Shown here piece by piece: positions 8,061 to 18,521 of a stretch of DNA of 37,050 nucleotides. The position numbers were made by a program, and so were the translations under genes. The DNA is taken from positions 141,535 to 178,584 of the forward strand of contig JANBTH010000002.1 in NCBI GenBank assembly GCA_027578815.1, in the 5' to 3' direction. The stretch is from Coemansia sp. RSA 1804. Lineage: Eukaryota; Kickxellomycota; Kickxellomycetes; Kickxellales; Kickxellaceae. Position 1 is the first letter of the stretch, and each line of letters opens with the position of its first letter. The notes beneath the pieces were generated by a model. That model had not been told where the DNA came from, did no database searches, and worked only from the letters and a program-made list of their open reading frames with translations.

Positions 8061-10868
8061 TCACAGCTTGGAGCTGGCGTTGATCACCACCGGCGCAGAG
8101 AACTCGGCCGCCGCGTTGGAGATGGCGATGACGTCGCGCTCAACCACACGCACCTGGAAGAGGACCCTGGAAGGCGCCGATCTGTCTGCCCAGACGCTGG
8201 TTTCCAGGGTCTCGCCAGGCAGCACGGGCGCCGAGAACCGCGCCTTGATGTTCTTCAGAAGCGCAGCGTCGGCGCCGGCGGCAGCAAGCTTGACGACGTG
8301 GCGCGCAGCGTAGCCGAAGGAGCACAGACCGTGGAGGATCGGCACCTTGAAGCCGCCCAGCTTGGACATCTCAGGGTCGATGTGCAGCGGGTTGTAGTCG
8401 CCGGCCAGACGGTACAGCGCAGCCTGCTCCTCCGATGTCTTCTGCGCGCAGACAGCGTCGGGTGCGCGTGAAGGAATTGCGTTGGCTGCAGTGGCTGCCG
8501 GGGCGCGTGTAGGCGCAGCGGGTGCTTTAAAGCCGGGCTTCTTGCTGAAGCCGCCGAGCCCGCGGATAAACGTTGTCGATTCGCTGACGGCAATGACGTT
8601 GGAGTCAGCGTCAGTCATCGTCAGGCGTGCGGCAGCGGTCAGACCTTTGCCCTTGTCCTGGATATCGACGATCTGCGTGGAGCACAGCAGCCGACCCTCG
8701 GACGGAATCGGCCGCAACAGCTCGACATACTGCTCGCCGTGCAGCAGCATCATCGGGTTGAACGGCGGCAAAAACGCCGTCAGATCAAGTCGCGTGTGGA
8801 ACGCCGGAATCACCGCAAACGTCGGGAACGTCTGGAAGCTGTCATTGTTCTCGTACACCAGCGAAAGGTCGTTGCGTGTCGCGCCGATGCCCAGCGCATA
8901 AAGCACAACGTCGCGCTTCGTGTAGTCGAACGCTTGCGGCTCGCTCGCAGCCGCGTATGCGCCGGCGACATCAACCTTGTCCTCGTCCTCCTTCTGCTCT
9001 TGCTCCTTTTGCTCGCTGCCGCTACCGCCGGACATTGCGTTCTGCATCAGCTCCGCCGAGCTCTGGCGTGTGTTGGCAACAAAGTGTGCGCGCCCGTCGT
9101 CAAAGTTAACGATCTCGCTCCAGCGCGCAGCAATGTCTTCGGGCTGCAGCGGCCGCTTCAGCGAGAACGCAACACCGCCCGACCGCTGGCGCCGCACCTC
9201 CGACACCCAGCACGACCCGACCTGGAACAGCTTGCCGGTGTGCGGCGTCGACTCGTGCGCAAGATAACCGACAACCGGCGCAACGTACTCGGGCTTCAGC
9301 ATCTCGACGATCTCGGCCGGCATGATTGTGGCCGTCATCGCGGTGCCAGCGTTGGGCGCAACAGCGTTGGCGCGGATGCCATACTTGGCGCCCTCGATTG
9401 CCAGCGTGTTGGTGAAGCCCTGGATGCCGGCCTTGGCCGCCGCATAGTTGGTCTGTCCAAAGTTGCCAAAGATTCCAACCGACGAGTTGGTGTTGATGAT
9501 TACTCCGCTCTTCTGCTTGACAAAGTGCGGCCACGCTGCCTTGCTGACCTTGTACGTGCCGCGCAGATGCACGCGGTACACGAGGTCCCAGTCCTGCGGC
9601 GTCACCTTGGCAAACGACTTGTCGCGCAGAATGCCGGCGTTGTTGATCACAACGTCGATGCGTCCAAAGCTGTCGATTGCTGTTTGCACAAGCTTGTCGC
9701 CATCCTCAACCGAGTCGTAGTTGGCTGCCGCCTCGCCGCCAGCCGCCTTGATCTCGGCAACAACCAGATCAGCCGCGCGCTGCTTGCGTCCGTCCTTCTC
9801 GACCACAGCCAGATCGTTGACCACAACACGCGCACCTGCGCGCCCAAACATCAGCGCATACGCGCGCCCGAGTCCGTTACCGGCTCCTGTCACCAGCACA
9901 ACCTTGCCGTCGAAGCGAAGGTCATCGCCTGCACGGTTGGCCGACAGCTGCTGGGCCTCCTGCAGCTTGCCAAGCCAGTCGTTGTCCTTCATCGATGCCG
10001 GGTAGTACACGCTGTCGCTGTTAAATTCGTCGATCTCGCCAAACCGCGCCTTGACTGCGCCCGGCGTAAACGAAGCGTCGGGCTTGAACACCGCACCTTG
10101 CGTGGCCTCCCAGCGGTGCGCGGTGACGGTGCCTGCGCCAATCTCAAACAGGCCGCCGTTCTGCGCCGTGCTCTCGTGCGCCAGGTACCCGACCAGCGGC
10201 GCAATGAACTCGGGCTGCAGCGCATCCAGCATCTCCTGCGGCATCACAGTGGCCGTCATGCGCGACGCTGCCAGCGGCGCAATGGCGTTAGCCGTGATGT
10301 TGTACTTTGCGCCCTCCAGCGCCAGCGAGTTGCTGAATCCAATGAGCGCCTGCTTGGCTGCCGCGTAGTTGGCCTGGCCAAAGTTACCGTAGATGCCTGC
10401 TGCCGACGCCGTCATCACAATGCGCCCGAACTTTTGCGCACGCATCAATGGCCACGCTGCGCGGGTGACGCTGTACGCGCCCGTCAAGTGCACGCCAAGC
10501 ACGTCGTCCCAGTCCTTGTCGCCCATGCTCTTGAACGACTTGTCGCGCAGAATCCCCGCGTTGTTGATCACAATATCAACACGCCCAAACGCCTTGACCG
10601 CCGCCTCCACGATCTTGTCGCCCTCCAGCACGTTGTGGTAATCCGCGACCGCCTCGCCGCCCGCCTGCTTGATTTCGGCCACCACCAGATCAGCCACTCC
10701 CGCCGACTGGCCCTCGCCCTTTAGCCCAGAGCCAAGGTCGTTCACCACAACCTTGGCGCCGCGCGACGCAAAGAACAGCGAGTACGCCTTTCCAAGTCCG
10801 CCTCCCGCGCCCGTGATCACCACAACGCGGTTGTCGTAGCGGAGCTTTTCAGAAGACTGCGGCGACAT
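8061..10868 (-). CDS. FOX2: Peroxisomal multifunctional beta-oxidation enzyme FOX2
   Basis: A 935-residue bifunctional enzyme for the second and third steps of peroxisomal beta-oxidation: enoyl-CoA hydratase 2 and (3R)-hydroxyacyl-CoA dehydrogenase. Two tandem SDR domains carry NAD-binding TGAGGGLG (about residue 19) and TGAGNGLG (about 328), with catalytic Ser155/Tyr168/Lys172 and Ser462/Tyr475/Lys479 in YAAAK motifs. The C-terminal MaoC hot-dog hydratase has the AGDYNPLHID motif (Asp824, His829). The two-dehydrogenase layout is the fungal form; the animal homologue has one. The last three residues, SKL, are a canonical PTS1, so the enzyme should be in peroxisomes. A charged Glu/Lys/Asp linker separates SDR2 and the hydratase. 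ATG start, no intron, strongly GC-rich third positions. Confidence 0.97.
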   Translation of the reverse strand: MSPQSSEKLRYDNRVVVITGAGGGLGKAYSLFFASRGAKVVVNDLGSGLKGEGQSAGVADLVVAEIKQAGGEAVADYHNVLEGDKIVEAAVKAFGRVDIVINNAGILRDKSFKSMGDKDWDDVLGVHLTGAYSVTRAAWPLMRAQKFGRIVMTASAAGIYGNFGQANYAAAKQALIGFSNSLALEGAKYNITANAIAPLAASRMTATVMPQEMLDALQPEFIAPLVGYLAHESTAQNGGLFEIGAGTVTAHRWEATQGAVFKPDASFTPGAVKARFGEIDEFNSDSVYYPASMKDNDWLGKLQEAQQLSANRAGDDLRFDGKVVLVTGAGNGLGRAYALMFGRAGARVVVNDLAVVEKDGRKQRAADLVVAEIKAAGGEAAANYDSVEDGDKLVQTAIDSFGRIDVVINNAGILRDKSFAKVTPQDWDLVYRVHLRGTYKVSKAAWPHFVKQKSGVIINTNSSVGIFGNFGQTNYAAAKAGIQGFTNTLAIEGAKYGIRANAVAPNAGTAMTATIMPAEIVEMLKPEYVAPVVGYLAHESTPHTGKLFQVGSCWVSEVRRQRSGGVAFSLKRPLQPEDIAARWSEIVNFDDGRAHFVANTRQSSAELMQNAMSGGSGSEQKEQEQKEDEDKVDVAGAYAAASEPQAFDYTKRDVVLYALGIGATRNDLSLVYENNDSFQTFPTFAVIPAFHTRLDLTAFLPPFNPMMLLHGEQYVELLRPIPSEGRLLCSTQIVDIQDKGKGLTAAARLTMTDADSNVIAVSESTTFIRGLGGFSKKPGFKAPAAPTRAPAATAANAIPSRAPDAVCAQKTSEEQAALYRLAGDYNPLHIDPEMSKLGGFKVPILHGLCSFGYAARHVVKLAAAGADAALLKNIKARFSAPVLPGETLETSVWADRSAPSRVLFQVRVVERDVIAISNAAAEFSAPVVINASSKL

Positions 10869-11891
10869 GATAATGTTCTGCTTTTTTTTGGGGGGGGGTG
10901 TTTAAGATAGAAGATAGAGGATGGAGAATAATAGATAAGCGCTGCTGAACAGAGGAGGCGTATACAATTACAACGTTATGGAGTTCTGATCGCTAGAGAA
11001 GGAGTTGTGGTATATTACTATATACGACAGAAAAGCCAGCAAAAGTGTGCAGAATAAAGTATAAAGTCTAGAATGGGGAGAGAGAAAGAAAACCCCGCTT
11101 GCACGCTATATAGAGAATGAAGAGATAAATAAACAAGATAAATGGTGGAGAAGAAAGAAAAGGAAAGAGAGAAAGAAGAAAAGCAAATGCTAGAACGTAA
11201 TTTTATATACCTTTTTCCCTACTCCTTGTCGCCTCTGCGTAATGATGAGACGCACTAGCATGAAACTGGAGCGATTTCATGTGTGTATGCGTTGCCATTT
11301 TCTCCGCGGGAACGGGATGGGCGACCACCGTTTTAAGCTTTGGTGTATGTCCATGCTCTCATTTTTCCCATGCCCTTTTGTCCTGGCATGTGCTTTTTGC
11401 GAATGCGACTGAAAAGCTGGGAAAAGGACCAATTTTATCACTCCCTTTTTTGTTTTCATGTGGATTTTTAGTCCATTTTATAGCGCAAATATGTTGTTTC
11501 CTTATCTGAAGCTCTTCGTTCTCTCCTTTCTTCACTTTACGGATCTTTCGGAGGAAACGGGCTCGGCCATAGGTGCTCACATTTTCCCCGCCACATTCCA
11601 CTATGTGTTTTTCCTGTTCTCAGAGAGAAAGATGAACGAGTGGACAAGTGAGCTTTTGAGCTTCATTGTCTTGTTACGCAATCACGGGATACAGTTTTCC
11701 ATTCATTCGATATTAAATAATCTCCTGTAACTTTCATGTGATTCTGCAAAGCCAAGTCATGTGCGCGTATAAAAGAGCACACAAAAAGGCCACCACTTCT
11801 AATCAAATTACACACATCGTGATGTAATCAAACATCGAAAGCAGTAAACTCTGTTTATTGACTTCACAGATCAAAATGCTTAGAACTACTT
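10869..11891. other. Intergenic: FOX2 upstream region and Kog1 3' flank
   Basis: A 1,023-base AT-rich spacer between two minus-strand genes. FOX2 is read leftward from 10868; TATA-like CTATATAG at about 11106-11113 and further TATATA-rich DNA near 11010-11030 are promoter candidates. The part nearer 11891 should contain the Kog1 polyadenylation region. Several short open frames (for example 11279-11730) are hydrophobic or low complexity, share no family and look like chance. No tRNA found by eye. Confidence 0.5.
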
Positions 11892-13957
11892 TTACAATGC
11901 GCTGCTGGCACGCGCACCAGCAAGAGACGCCACAGCACCACCACCACCGCCACCGTTAGGCTTCATTGGCTGGATGTAGCTCACACGTCCATCATCGCTA
12001 ACAATCAGTGCCACAGGAAGATACGTGTGCATCGCAATGGCAGTAAGCTGCACCGCAGGCGCCTTGGCCCTGTATCCAGCAAGACTCTTCATGTAAGACG
12101 CAATCGAGCCATATGTGTTCTTAGCGGCAGTCACCACGCCAATATTGTTGCCGCGCTGGTTCCATATCTTGGCAGAATCCGCAGACGCCGTCAGCGTAAC
12201 AGGCGCATTCTCATGCACAACCATATGTGTCAGCGCGTTATCGGAGTGTGTCTGGACCACAGTGAACACCGAACTACGGTGCCGCAGGTCCCAGTACTTG
12301 ATGTCTCCGTTGGTTGCCGCCGATATCACCTCGGTGTGTCCGGGCCTCATAAACACGTTGCGCACAGCGTAAGGCGAATGCTCGCGCCAGTTGGCAACAA
12401 CGCCCGTGCGCGCCTTCAGCCGCCGATCCATTACCCGCACAATACCGTCGGCGTTGCCGGTTGCAAAGATATTGCCCGACACGCCGTCCTGGCTGATACA
12501 GTTGATTCCGCCGATCGAAGCAACGGGAATCTCCTCGATGCACATCTCGGTGTTGATGTCCCACACACGAACCTCCTTGTCGTTTCCACCCGCATACAAA
12601 AGAGCGCTTCGCTGGTTCCAGGCAGTAACAAGCCCTCCGAAATACCCATTGCTGCTTTTGCTGGCTGCTCCTTCGACGCCGTAGCGCACCTTTCCACCGC
12701 CACCCGAAACGGCAGCAGTCATCCCAGCCATCACATCGCTTCTTCCGGTCTGTATCTGGCTCTTGTGCAATGCGCGCATACGTGGGTTGGTTTCAATCGA
12801 CGTCAAGCTGCGTTGCAGCGTACTGGCGCCCCTCCCAGCACCGCCAGCTGTGGAACCAGCGGTATTCGACACGGGCACGCCAGAGCCAGCGCCGGCACCA
12901 CCGCTGCTATTGGAAGCAGCGCTAGTCCATGGCACCGCAGTAAAGGCCGTCAGCAGCCTGGGACGCGGGAAGGCCGGTGCTTGGCTCCCAGTTGGCAGCG
13001 GCTGGAAATCAGGCGCATGCGACGCAAAGATACGAACGCGACCATCGCGCGTAGCAACGAGCAGCTTTGACTGGCCAAGCGGGTTGATCAGATGCATGGA
13101 ACTGATATCCATAGAAGCAGCAGCAGAGGCAGAATCCGCGCCGCCAGCACGCGACAGAGCGCCAATCGAGTAATGGCCAACCTGCGCCTGCATCTCCCAG
13201 TCGTACACCGAAACGGTGCCGCGGCTGGATGCCACAATCGCATGCGGCTCAACAGGATGCATAACAGCCGCAGTGGCCGCCGCCGCACCGCCAGCAACCG
13301 TGGTGACATCAAGCCATTTCATATGACCAACGGATCCGCCCATTGCGCGCGCACTGGCCTCCATCCGCTCGATACGCCGCGCACGCTCGCGACTCTCCAC
13401 AAGCGCTGCGCTCCCTTGCAGCGGACCGCTGAAGCTGGCAAACAGCGCAATGTCGAACTCTGTGAAATGCGCCCCGGCCCAGTCGATAAGCGACGATGCG
13501 CACACGGTGTCGCGCAGCTCGCGGCGGCCCCACTCCATCCACGCATCCTCGAGGGCGTCAATGCGGCGGTCTGCGTCGTCGATTCCCAAGAATCGGTCCC
13601 TGGTCTGCGTCGGGCTGCGGACCATCGGAACTCCTGCCGTTGCTGGCGGGGATCCGGCAGTGTTGCTAAAGGTCGAAAGGCTTCCCGATGCACCGCCACT
13701 AGTAGCAGCAGCAGCAGTTGCCGAGACCGGAGACTGCGACGACGCATATCTGCCGCCGCGGTCGCCAAAGATGCCCTGCGACACCGAGGCCGTTGGCTCC
13801 GACTGCATAAAGTGCATCGTGTACCGGTGATGCGCTGGGGCGCCGCTGCTCTGCCTGCCAGTGCCGATGTCTCTTCCGCGCTGCTCGGCGCCAATCACAG
13901 GAGAGCCGCTCCTGGCATTCGAGTACCCAGACAGGCGGCGATGCTGCGGCGGCAAGC

Positions 13958-14020
<63 letters not shown>

Positions 14021-14134
14021 TNNNNNNNNNNNNNNNNNNNNNNNNNNNNNNNNNNNNNNNNNNNNNNNNNNNNNNNNNNNNNNNNNNNNNNNNNNNNNNN
14101 NNNNNNNNNNNNNNNCGATGCTGCGGCGGCAAGC

Positions 14135-14197
<63 letters not shown>

Positions 14198-17100
14198 TGT
14201 CGCTCTGGCTCCCAATACCGGTGGTCTGGGACGAGCCGCGTGGATCAATGGTCCGTATATTTGACGCTACCGAGGAATCGCCATGACTGCCAGTGCTTGT
14301 AGCGGATGCCTGTGGGCGTCCCAGAAGCGCATCGCCAATGCTTCCGGATCTGCGGATAAAGCTCATGATAGGACGCTGGCCATTGGCAGCGCGAGTGATC
14401 TCCATGCGATGGAGCGACTGGTCGAGCGCAGACTCTGCAGCAAAGAATGCCCGCGAATGCGCGTAACACTGCATCAGCACATCGCAGGCTTCGCGCGCAG
14501 GCAGCGACACGTCCGGATGCGCATCCAGACTGAGGTTAAGCAGCGTCTTGTACAGTCTGACCAGAAGATCCATCGGCAGCTCAAACAGCTCGCCGCCATC
14601 GCGGTCCGTGAACGAGCCGTTGCTGGATTGCTGCTGGAATTGCTGCTGCGTGTGCTTCAGGGCCGACGCAGCGCGCCTTTGTTGTTGTTGTTGCTGCTGT
14701 TGCTGCTGAGGATTGTCTCGCATCTCCTCGGCCACAACGCGCGCAACAGCCTCCACCGCCTGCGGCATGTACGAAGCAAACACAGCGCCGCCAATGACAT
14801 TGACTACCTCGCGACGTACCATCGGATTTCCGTCAGTCGCGGCTTGCAAAAGGAGCGCAAAGAGCTGGCGCTCAACCTTGCGCACAATAACAAGCACACC
14901 GTGGTCGTCGCCAAGCTGCGAAACATCCTGCAGCAGCGTTCCCATTGCGTAGACAGCGGCAGCGCGCACCAGCGGCGACCGGTGGAATGCCATCTGCACA
15001 AGCAGATCCTGTGCATCCTTTGCATCCACGCTGTCATCGTCAGCGCTTGCCGCAAGCAGCTCCTCAATCGACGGCGCAGCGCCTGCAGCCGCATTGTCGC
15101 CGCCATTCGACTGCGGACCCTCGGCACTCCCATCGCCATTTCCATTCCCATTCATCTGCTGCTGTTGCTGTTGCTGCTGCTGTTGTTGTTGTTGGCGTCG
15201 CTTCGAGGCTATTACGCACAGCTTGTAGGTCATGGCCATCCACTTGGCATTAGGAAAGTTCTTCCACAGCTCAGCCAGACACAGCAAAATCCACGCACGA
15301 AGTCGAGCACGCTCCTCTGTTCCGTTGTCAGGTCGCTGCAGATAAACCAGCGAGTAATCAAGCACACGCTCATCAAAGCACAGCTGCTGCGCGTCGGGCA
15401 TGTCCTTGCACAGCATGGTTAGCGTAAAGGCGCTTGCAGCACTCACAGTGTCGCATAACCGCACCTTTTCGCTGACAGGCTCGCTCTGCATGTGGATATT
15501 GTTGGCCAGATACGACACAAAGTACTGGAATCCCTCGCTTTTCAGCAGCTCCGCATACAGACCCATGTCGACGGCCGAGAGGCGCGCCCAGACCAGAATA
15601 AGAATCTCGCGGATCTCCGTTGTGGTAGACGCTAGCAGCTTGGACATGTATGGATGGATGCCGACGGCCATTGCCAGATCCACCGCCCACGGACCCAGAT
15701 TCATGAATCGGTAGAGAAGAATGAGCGCACGAAGTCGGTACTGCTGGCTCAGCAGCACCTGCAGTACCGCCGGCAGCTCGTCGGGCGGATCCAGACTAGG
15801 CGGCGGCTCCGTGCTCAGCGACCGAGGCAGCATGTCTGGGCCCTTATCGGCCACAAACTGCGACACCACGGTTGCCGCGTGCTGCAGCCAAACCTCGAAT
15901 GCATAGAGCTGGTTGCTGAAGTAGGTGCTGGAGATATACCCAGTCACCCGCCCTTCCGCACCCGGCACGCCAGAACCAGCAGGTGTATCGCTGTCGTTGC
16001 CGCCGTCGCTGCTTTCGTCATCGCTGTCGTTGCCAATTCCGCTGCCGCTGGTTCCGTTGCCGCGCCCAAGACCAACGCGCGAGCGGCGGCGTCCGGAGAC
16101 CGACTCAAACTCGCCAGCAATCTCCAGTCTGGGCTCCTGCGGACCAGTCACCTCGGCGCGCCCATTGGCCATGCCCGACGGATACCTTCCTTGTGTGTTG
16201 CGACGCCCCATGCGCGCAACTCGCTCCTCCTCGTTGCGCTTTGCCTTGGCCTCGCGACGCTGGCGACGCTCCTCCTCGCTCAGCAGACGCGGCAGCTGCT
16301 GCAGACACATATCGATCTCGAGATCGAGGCTCGCCCACAGCGGATGCTTGTGCGTGGGCGGAATCGCAGGACTGCTCTGCGGATGCACACCGTAGAACCG
16401 CATGATCCTGTCTGCCAGCATGAAGTTCCTATACAGCGATGCAACCACCACGTCCTGCCTGAACAGCTTGCGGAACTGTTCGCGCGGGAGCGTGTTCCAA
16501 GCAATCGTGTCGGTGATCGATGTGAATATCCAGTTCAGCTCGCCAAACGGTGTCCGGCGGTCTCCGACGGATCCAGGCAGCTTCTCGCACATATCCAGCG
16601 TGACTTTGGTTGTGTGCGGATTGCGCGTTACCCAGAACCGCAGCGCGACCTTGACCGGCGTTGTCAGACACGAGGTGAACAGATCAGCTGGCAGCTCCGG
16701 GTTAGTTGGCAGCAGCTCGCCCGGCCTCGTTGCTGCAAAGTGGATGTCCTCGTGGTGGACCTGCGGCAGCAGCGCCAGATTGATCAGCGCGAGGTTTATC
16801 GGCGCAGTGCTTCCTTGCTGCTGGCTGTGCTTGTGTTGGCTCTGCTGCTGATTCTGGCTATGGCTCTGCTGGGAATCATTCTGCTGCTGATTGTGTGCTG
16901 CGCCCGACGAGGAAGCCGCAGCCTGTGAGGCAAGCATCGTAGCAATGCTGGAAGTGATGATAGCCAGCGTGTCCTGGCTGACCTTTCCAAGCGGCAGTTT
17001 GGCGCCAGTAGCCTCTGCGGCGTGTCTGATCTTTGCAATCTCAACCTCGCGGGCCCTGGCGTTGCGCTCACACGCCTTGACGATTTCCATTGCGTTAGAG

Positions 17101-17996
17101 CAGTCCCACACGAAGACGCCGGGCGTGCCAATTAGATTCATCAGCTCCAGCATAGTAACCGGGATGTACTGCGTGTACTGTCTGTTAAACACCCAGATAT
17201 CGCCCGTGTTGCTCGGGCGCGGAACACCGTGGCCGTTGTAGTAGAACAGGAGCCGCTCCTCCTTTGCCGCGCGGCGGAACTGCACGCAGTACTTGCGCAG
17301 ATCCTCCATTACGCAGTCCAGCAGCGGCTTGTACCGCGCGTTCCTCTGGATGCTCTGGAACTGCCGCAGCAGGTTCTCGCCAATCGCCTTGAGCGGTGTG
17401 CGCTCGCGCCCAATATTGCCATGCGCACCAGCTGCCGGGGCACCGGCTGCCGCGGCGCCGTTATTTCCGGCCGCATTCTGCTGCAAGGCAAGCTCCTCGG
17501 GCGTAGGAACCTGCATCGGGGCGTTGGGGTCAATCCAGGCCTCCATAACTGCGCTCTTTGCGGGTTTGACAAGATCCGGCGGAGAAACGCCAAAATTCAG
17601 GCACACGGCAAGAATTGCGCCCGGCGTATGCAGCTTCTCATGGGTGCGCCAATCCGACAGCTGGAGATGCGCCAGCGCCAGCGACCTTGGGTTTGTGTGG
17701 AAATCCTTTCTTCCCTCCAACAACGCTTGGTTGTTGCTGATGCTGCTGTTGCCTCCGCCCAACTGTCTGCTGTTGATGTTTCTGCCGTATTCTAGGATTT
17801 CTCGTATATCGACCTTGAGCCCCGTGGGCGTGGTTATCAGTATTGCCTGCTCGTTGTTGCCGTCCGATGGGCCGAGGGTTATTGTGCCGATTCCGTCGGA
17901 CAGTTGTGAATTCAGCTCATCCTCGGGCGTTCCTAATGCTGGTGCTGGTGCTGCTAAGGACGATGGTGGTGGTGGTGGAGGCTGTGTGGAAGCCAT
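11892..17996 (-). CDS. KOG1: Kog1/Raptor, TORC1 scaffold subunit
   Basis: TORC1 subunit that presents substrates to TOR kinase at the vacuole/lysosome. Protein about 2,034 residues as assembled, from ATG at 17996. The Raptor N-terminal caspase-like domain is clear (SDWRTHEKLHTP near 115, FYYNGHGVPRP near 250, VFVWDCSNAMEIV near 292), retaining the His and Cys positions usual in Raptor. HEAT-type helices follow (about 700-1150), then a low-complexity, polyQ-rich linker and C-terminal WD40 repeats (about 1600-2020, with AGGNDKEVRVWDINTEMC). The open frame extends to a TTG at 18065, but TTG is not a normal start and the ATG-initiated form starts cleanly before a Pro-rich tail. A run of 94 N falls in a polyQ tract; the duplicated flanks suggest 59 codons are artefactual. 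Divergent from CSN2. Confidence 0.95.
13939..14021 (-). repeat. Left copy of 83-base polyQ-linked duplicate at gap
   Basis: An 83-base segment running from CGATGCTGCGG through the CTG/TTG repeats to CTGGTT. It is identical base for base to 14116-14198 on the other side of the N run, including the two TTG interruptions and 8 units before them. On the minus strand it encodes a Gln tract then RLPPQH. Confidence 0.95.
14022..14115. other. Assembly gap (94 N)
   Basis: Ninety-four ambiguous bases inside the Kog1 coding sequence. Gap plus one flanking copy is 177 bases, exactly 59 codons, so the frame stays open. The same 83 bases on both sides point to contig ends that overlap but were not merged. 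Confidence 0.98.
14116..14198 (-). repeat. Right copy of 83-base polyQ-linked duplicate at gap
   Basis: Exact copy of 13939-14021. Continues into unique Kog1 sequence (CGCTCTGGCTCCC), whereas the left copy adjoins unique sequence on its other side, as expected if only one copy exists in the genome. Confidence 0.95.
14678..14708 (-). repeat. CAA/CAG polyQ tract in Kog1
   Basis: Mixed CAA/CAG codons giving a Gln run of about ten within the HEAT-region linker of Kog1. The mixed codons suggest an older and more stable tract than the pure repeats. Confidence 0.85.
15154..15195 (-). repeat. CAA/CAG polyQ tract in Kog1
   Basis: Mixed CAA/CAG codons encoding a Gln run of about 13 followed by MNGNGNGDG, an insertion within the HEAT region relative to compact Raptor proteins. 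Confidence 0.85.
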
Positions 17997-18521
17997 TGTT
18001 TGGAGATAATGAGGGAGCAAGAAGACGGGGGCGGAAATGGAAGAGGAGACTGTTGTAAAATCCAAAAAGTGTAGGTTTTAGACAAATGCAGAGACAGAAT
18101 AATAATGGTAATAATAATACTGTTGGATTTCCCCTTTTCGCTTGAGTGAGAGAAAGAAGTGTAAATTGAACAGGATATAACGGAAAAGCAATAGAAAAGC
18201 TTTTTATTATTTTTTGGGCTTTGAAAAGGCGGTGGTGGGATACGCAAGTGAGTGAGTGAGTGACGAGGATGTCCCTAATGTGGGAACGTGGGCAGGGGGG
18301 GTTTGAAAGCTCTTTGTGGCCTTTGGCTTTCTTTTCGCTCTTTCTTTCGTTTTTTGACACTGTGATGGATGGAAAGCACGTCGTCTCCTCTCTCTATCTC
18401 GCACGCCCTTTTGTAACTAGTAGAATTTCCTCTTGCTCTTTATACTTTAAGAAGGCAAATTTCACCCAGGCTCTTAGCTTTATTCCTTTCTTTTTCATCA
18501 CCACTCACATAAATAAAAAAG
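17997..18521. promoter_or_regulatory. Bidirectional promoter region Kog1 / CSN2
   Basis: A 525-base interval between divergent ATGs. Pyrimidine-rich stretches lie on both sides, with AT-rich DNA at 18090-18125 toward Kog1 and TATACTTTAAGAAGG at about 18440 toward CSN2. Both genes must share or split this interval for initiation. No conserved element that I can name. Confidence 0.45.

Noticed and set aside
8739..10724. A 661-codon plus-strand open frame opposite FOX2
   Set aside because: Shadow of FOX2 with the same cause; it mirrors the SDR duplication and has no independent family signal.
11279..11730. Short open frames downstream of Kog1
   Set aside because: AT-rich chance frames overlapping on both strands without recognisable content.
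13092..16928. Long plus-strand open frames (13092-14264, 14283-15422, 15654-16928) opposite Kog1
   Set aside because: Antisense shadows with Arg/Leu/Gln-rich content, interrupted by the N gap; Kog1 on the other strand is certain.
17997..18065. N-terminal extension of Kog1 to 18065
   Set aside because: The codon at 18065 is TTG; the first ATG in frame is at 17996 and gives a sensible N-terminus.
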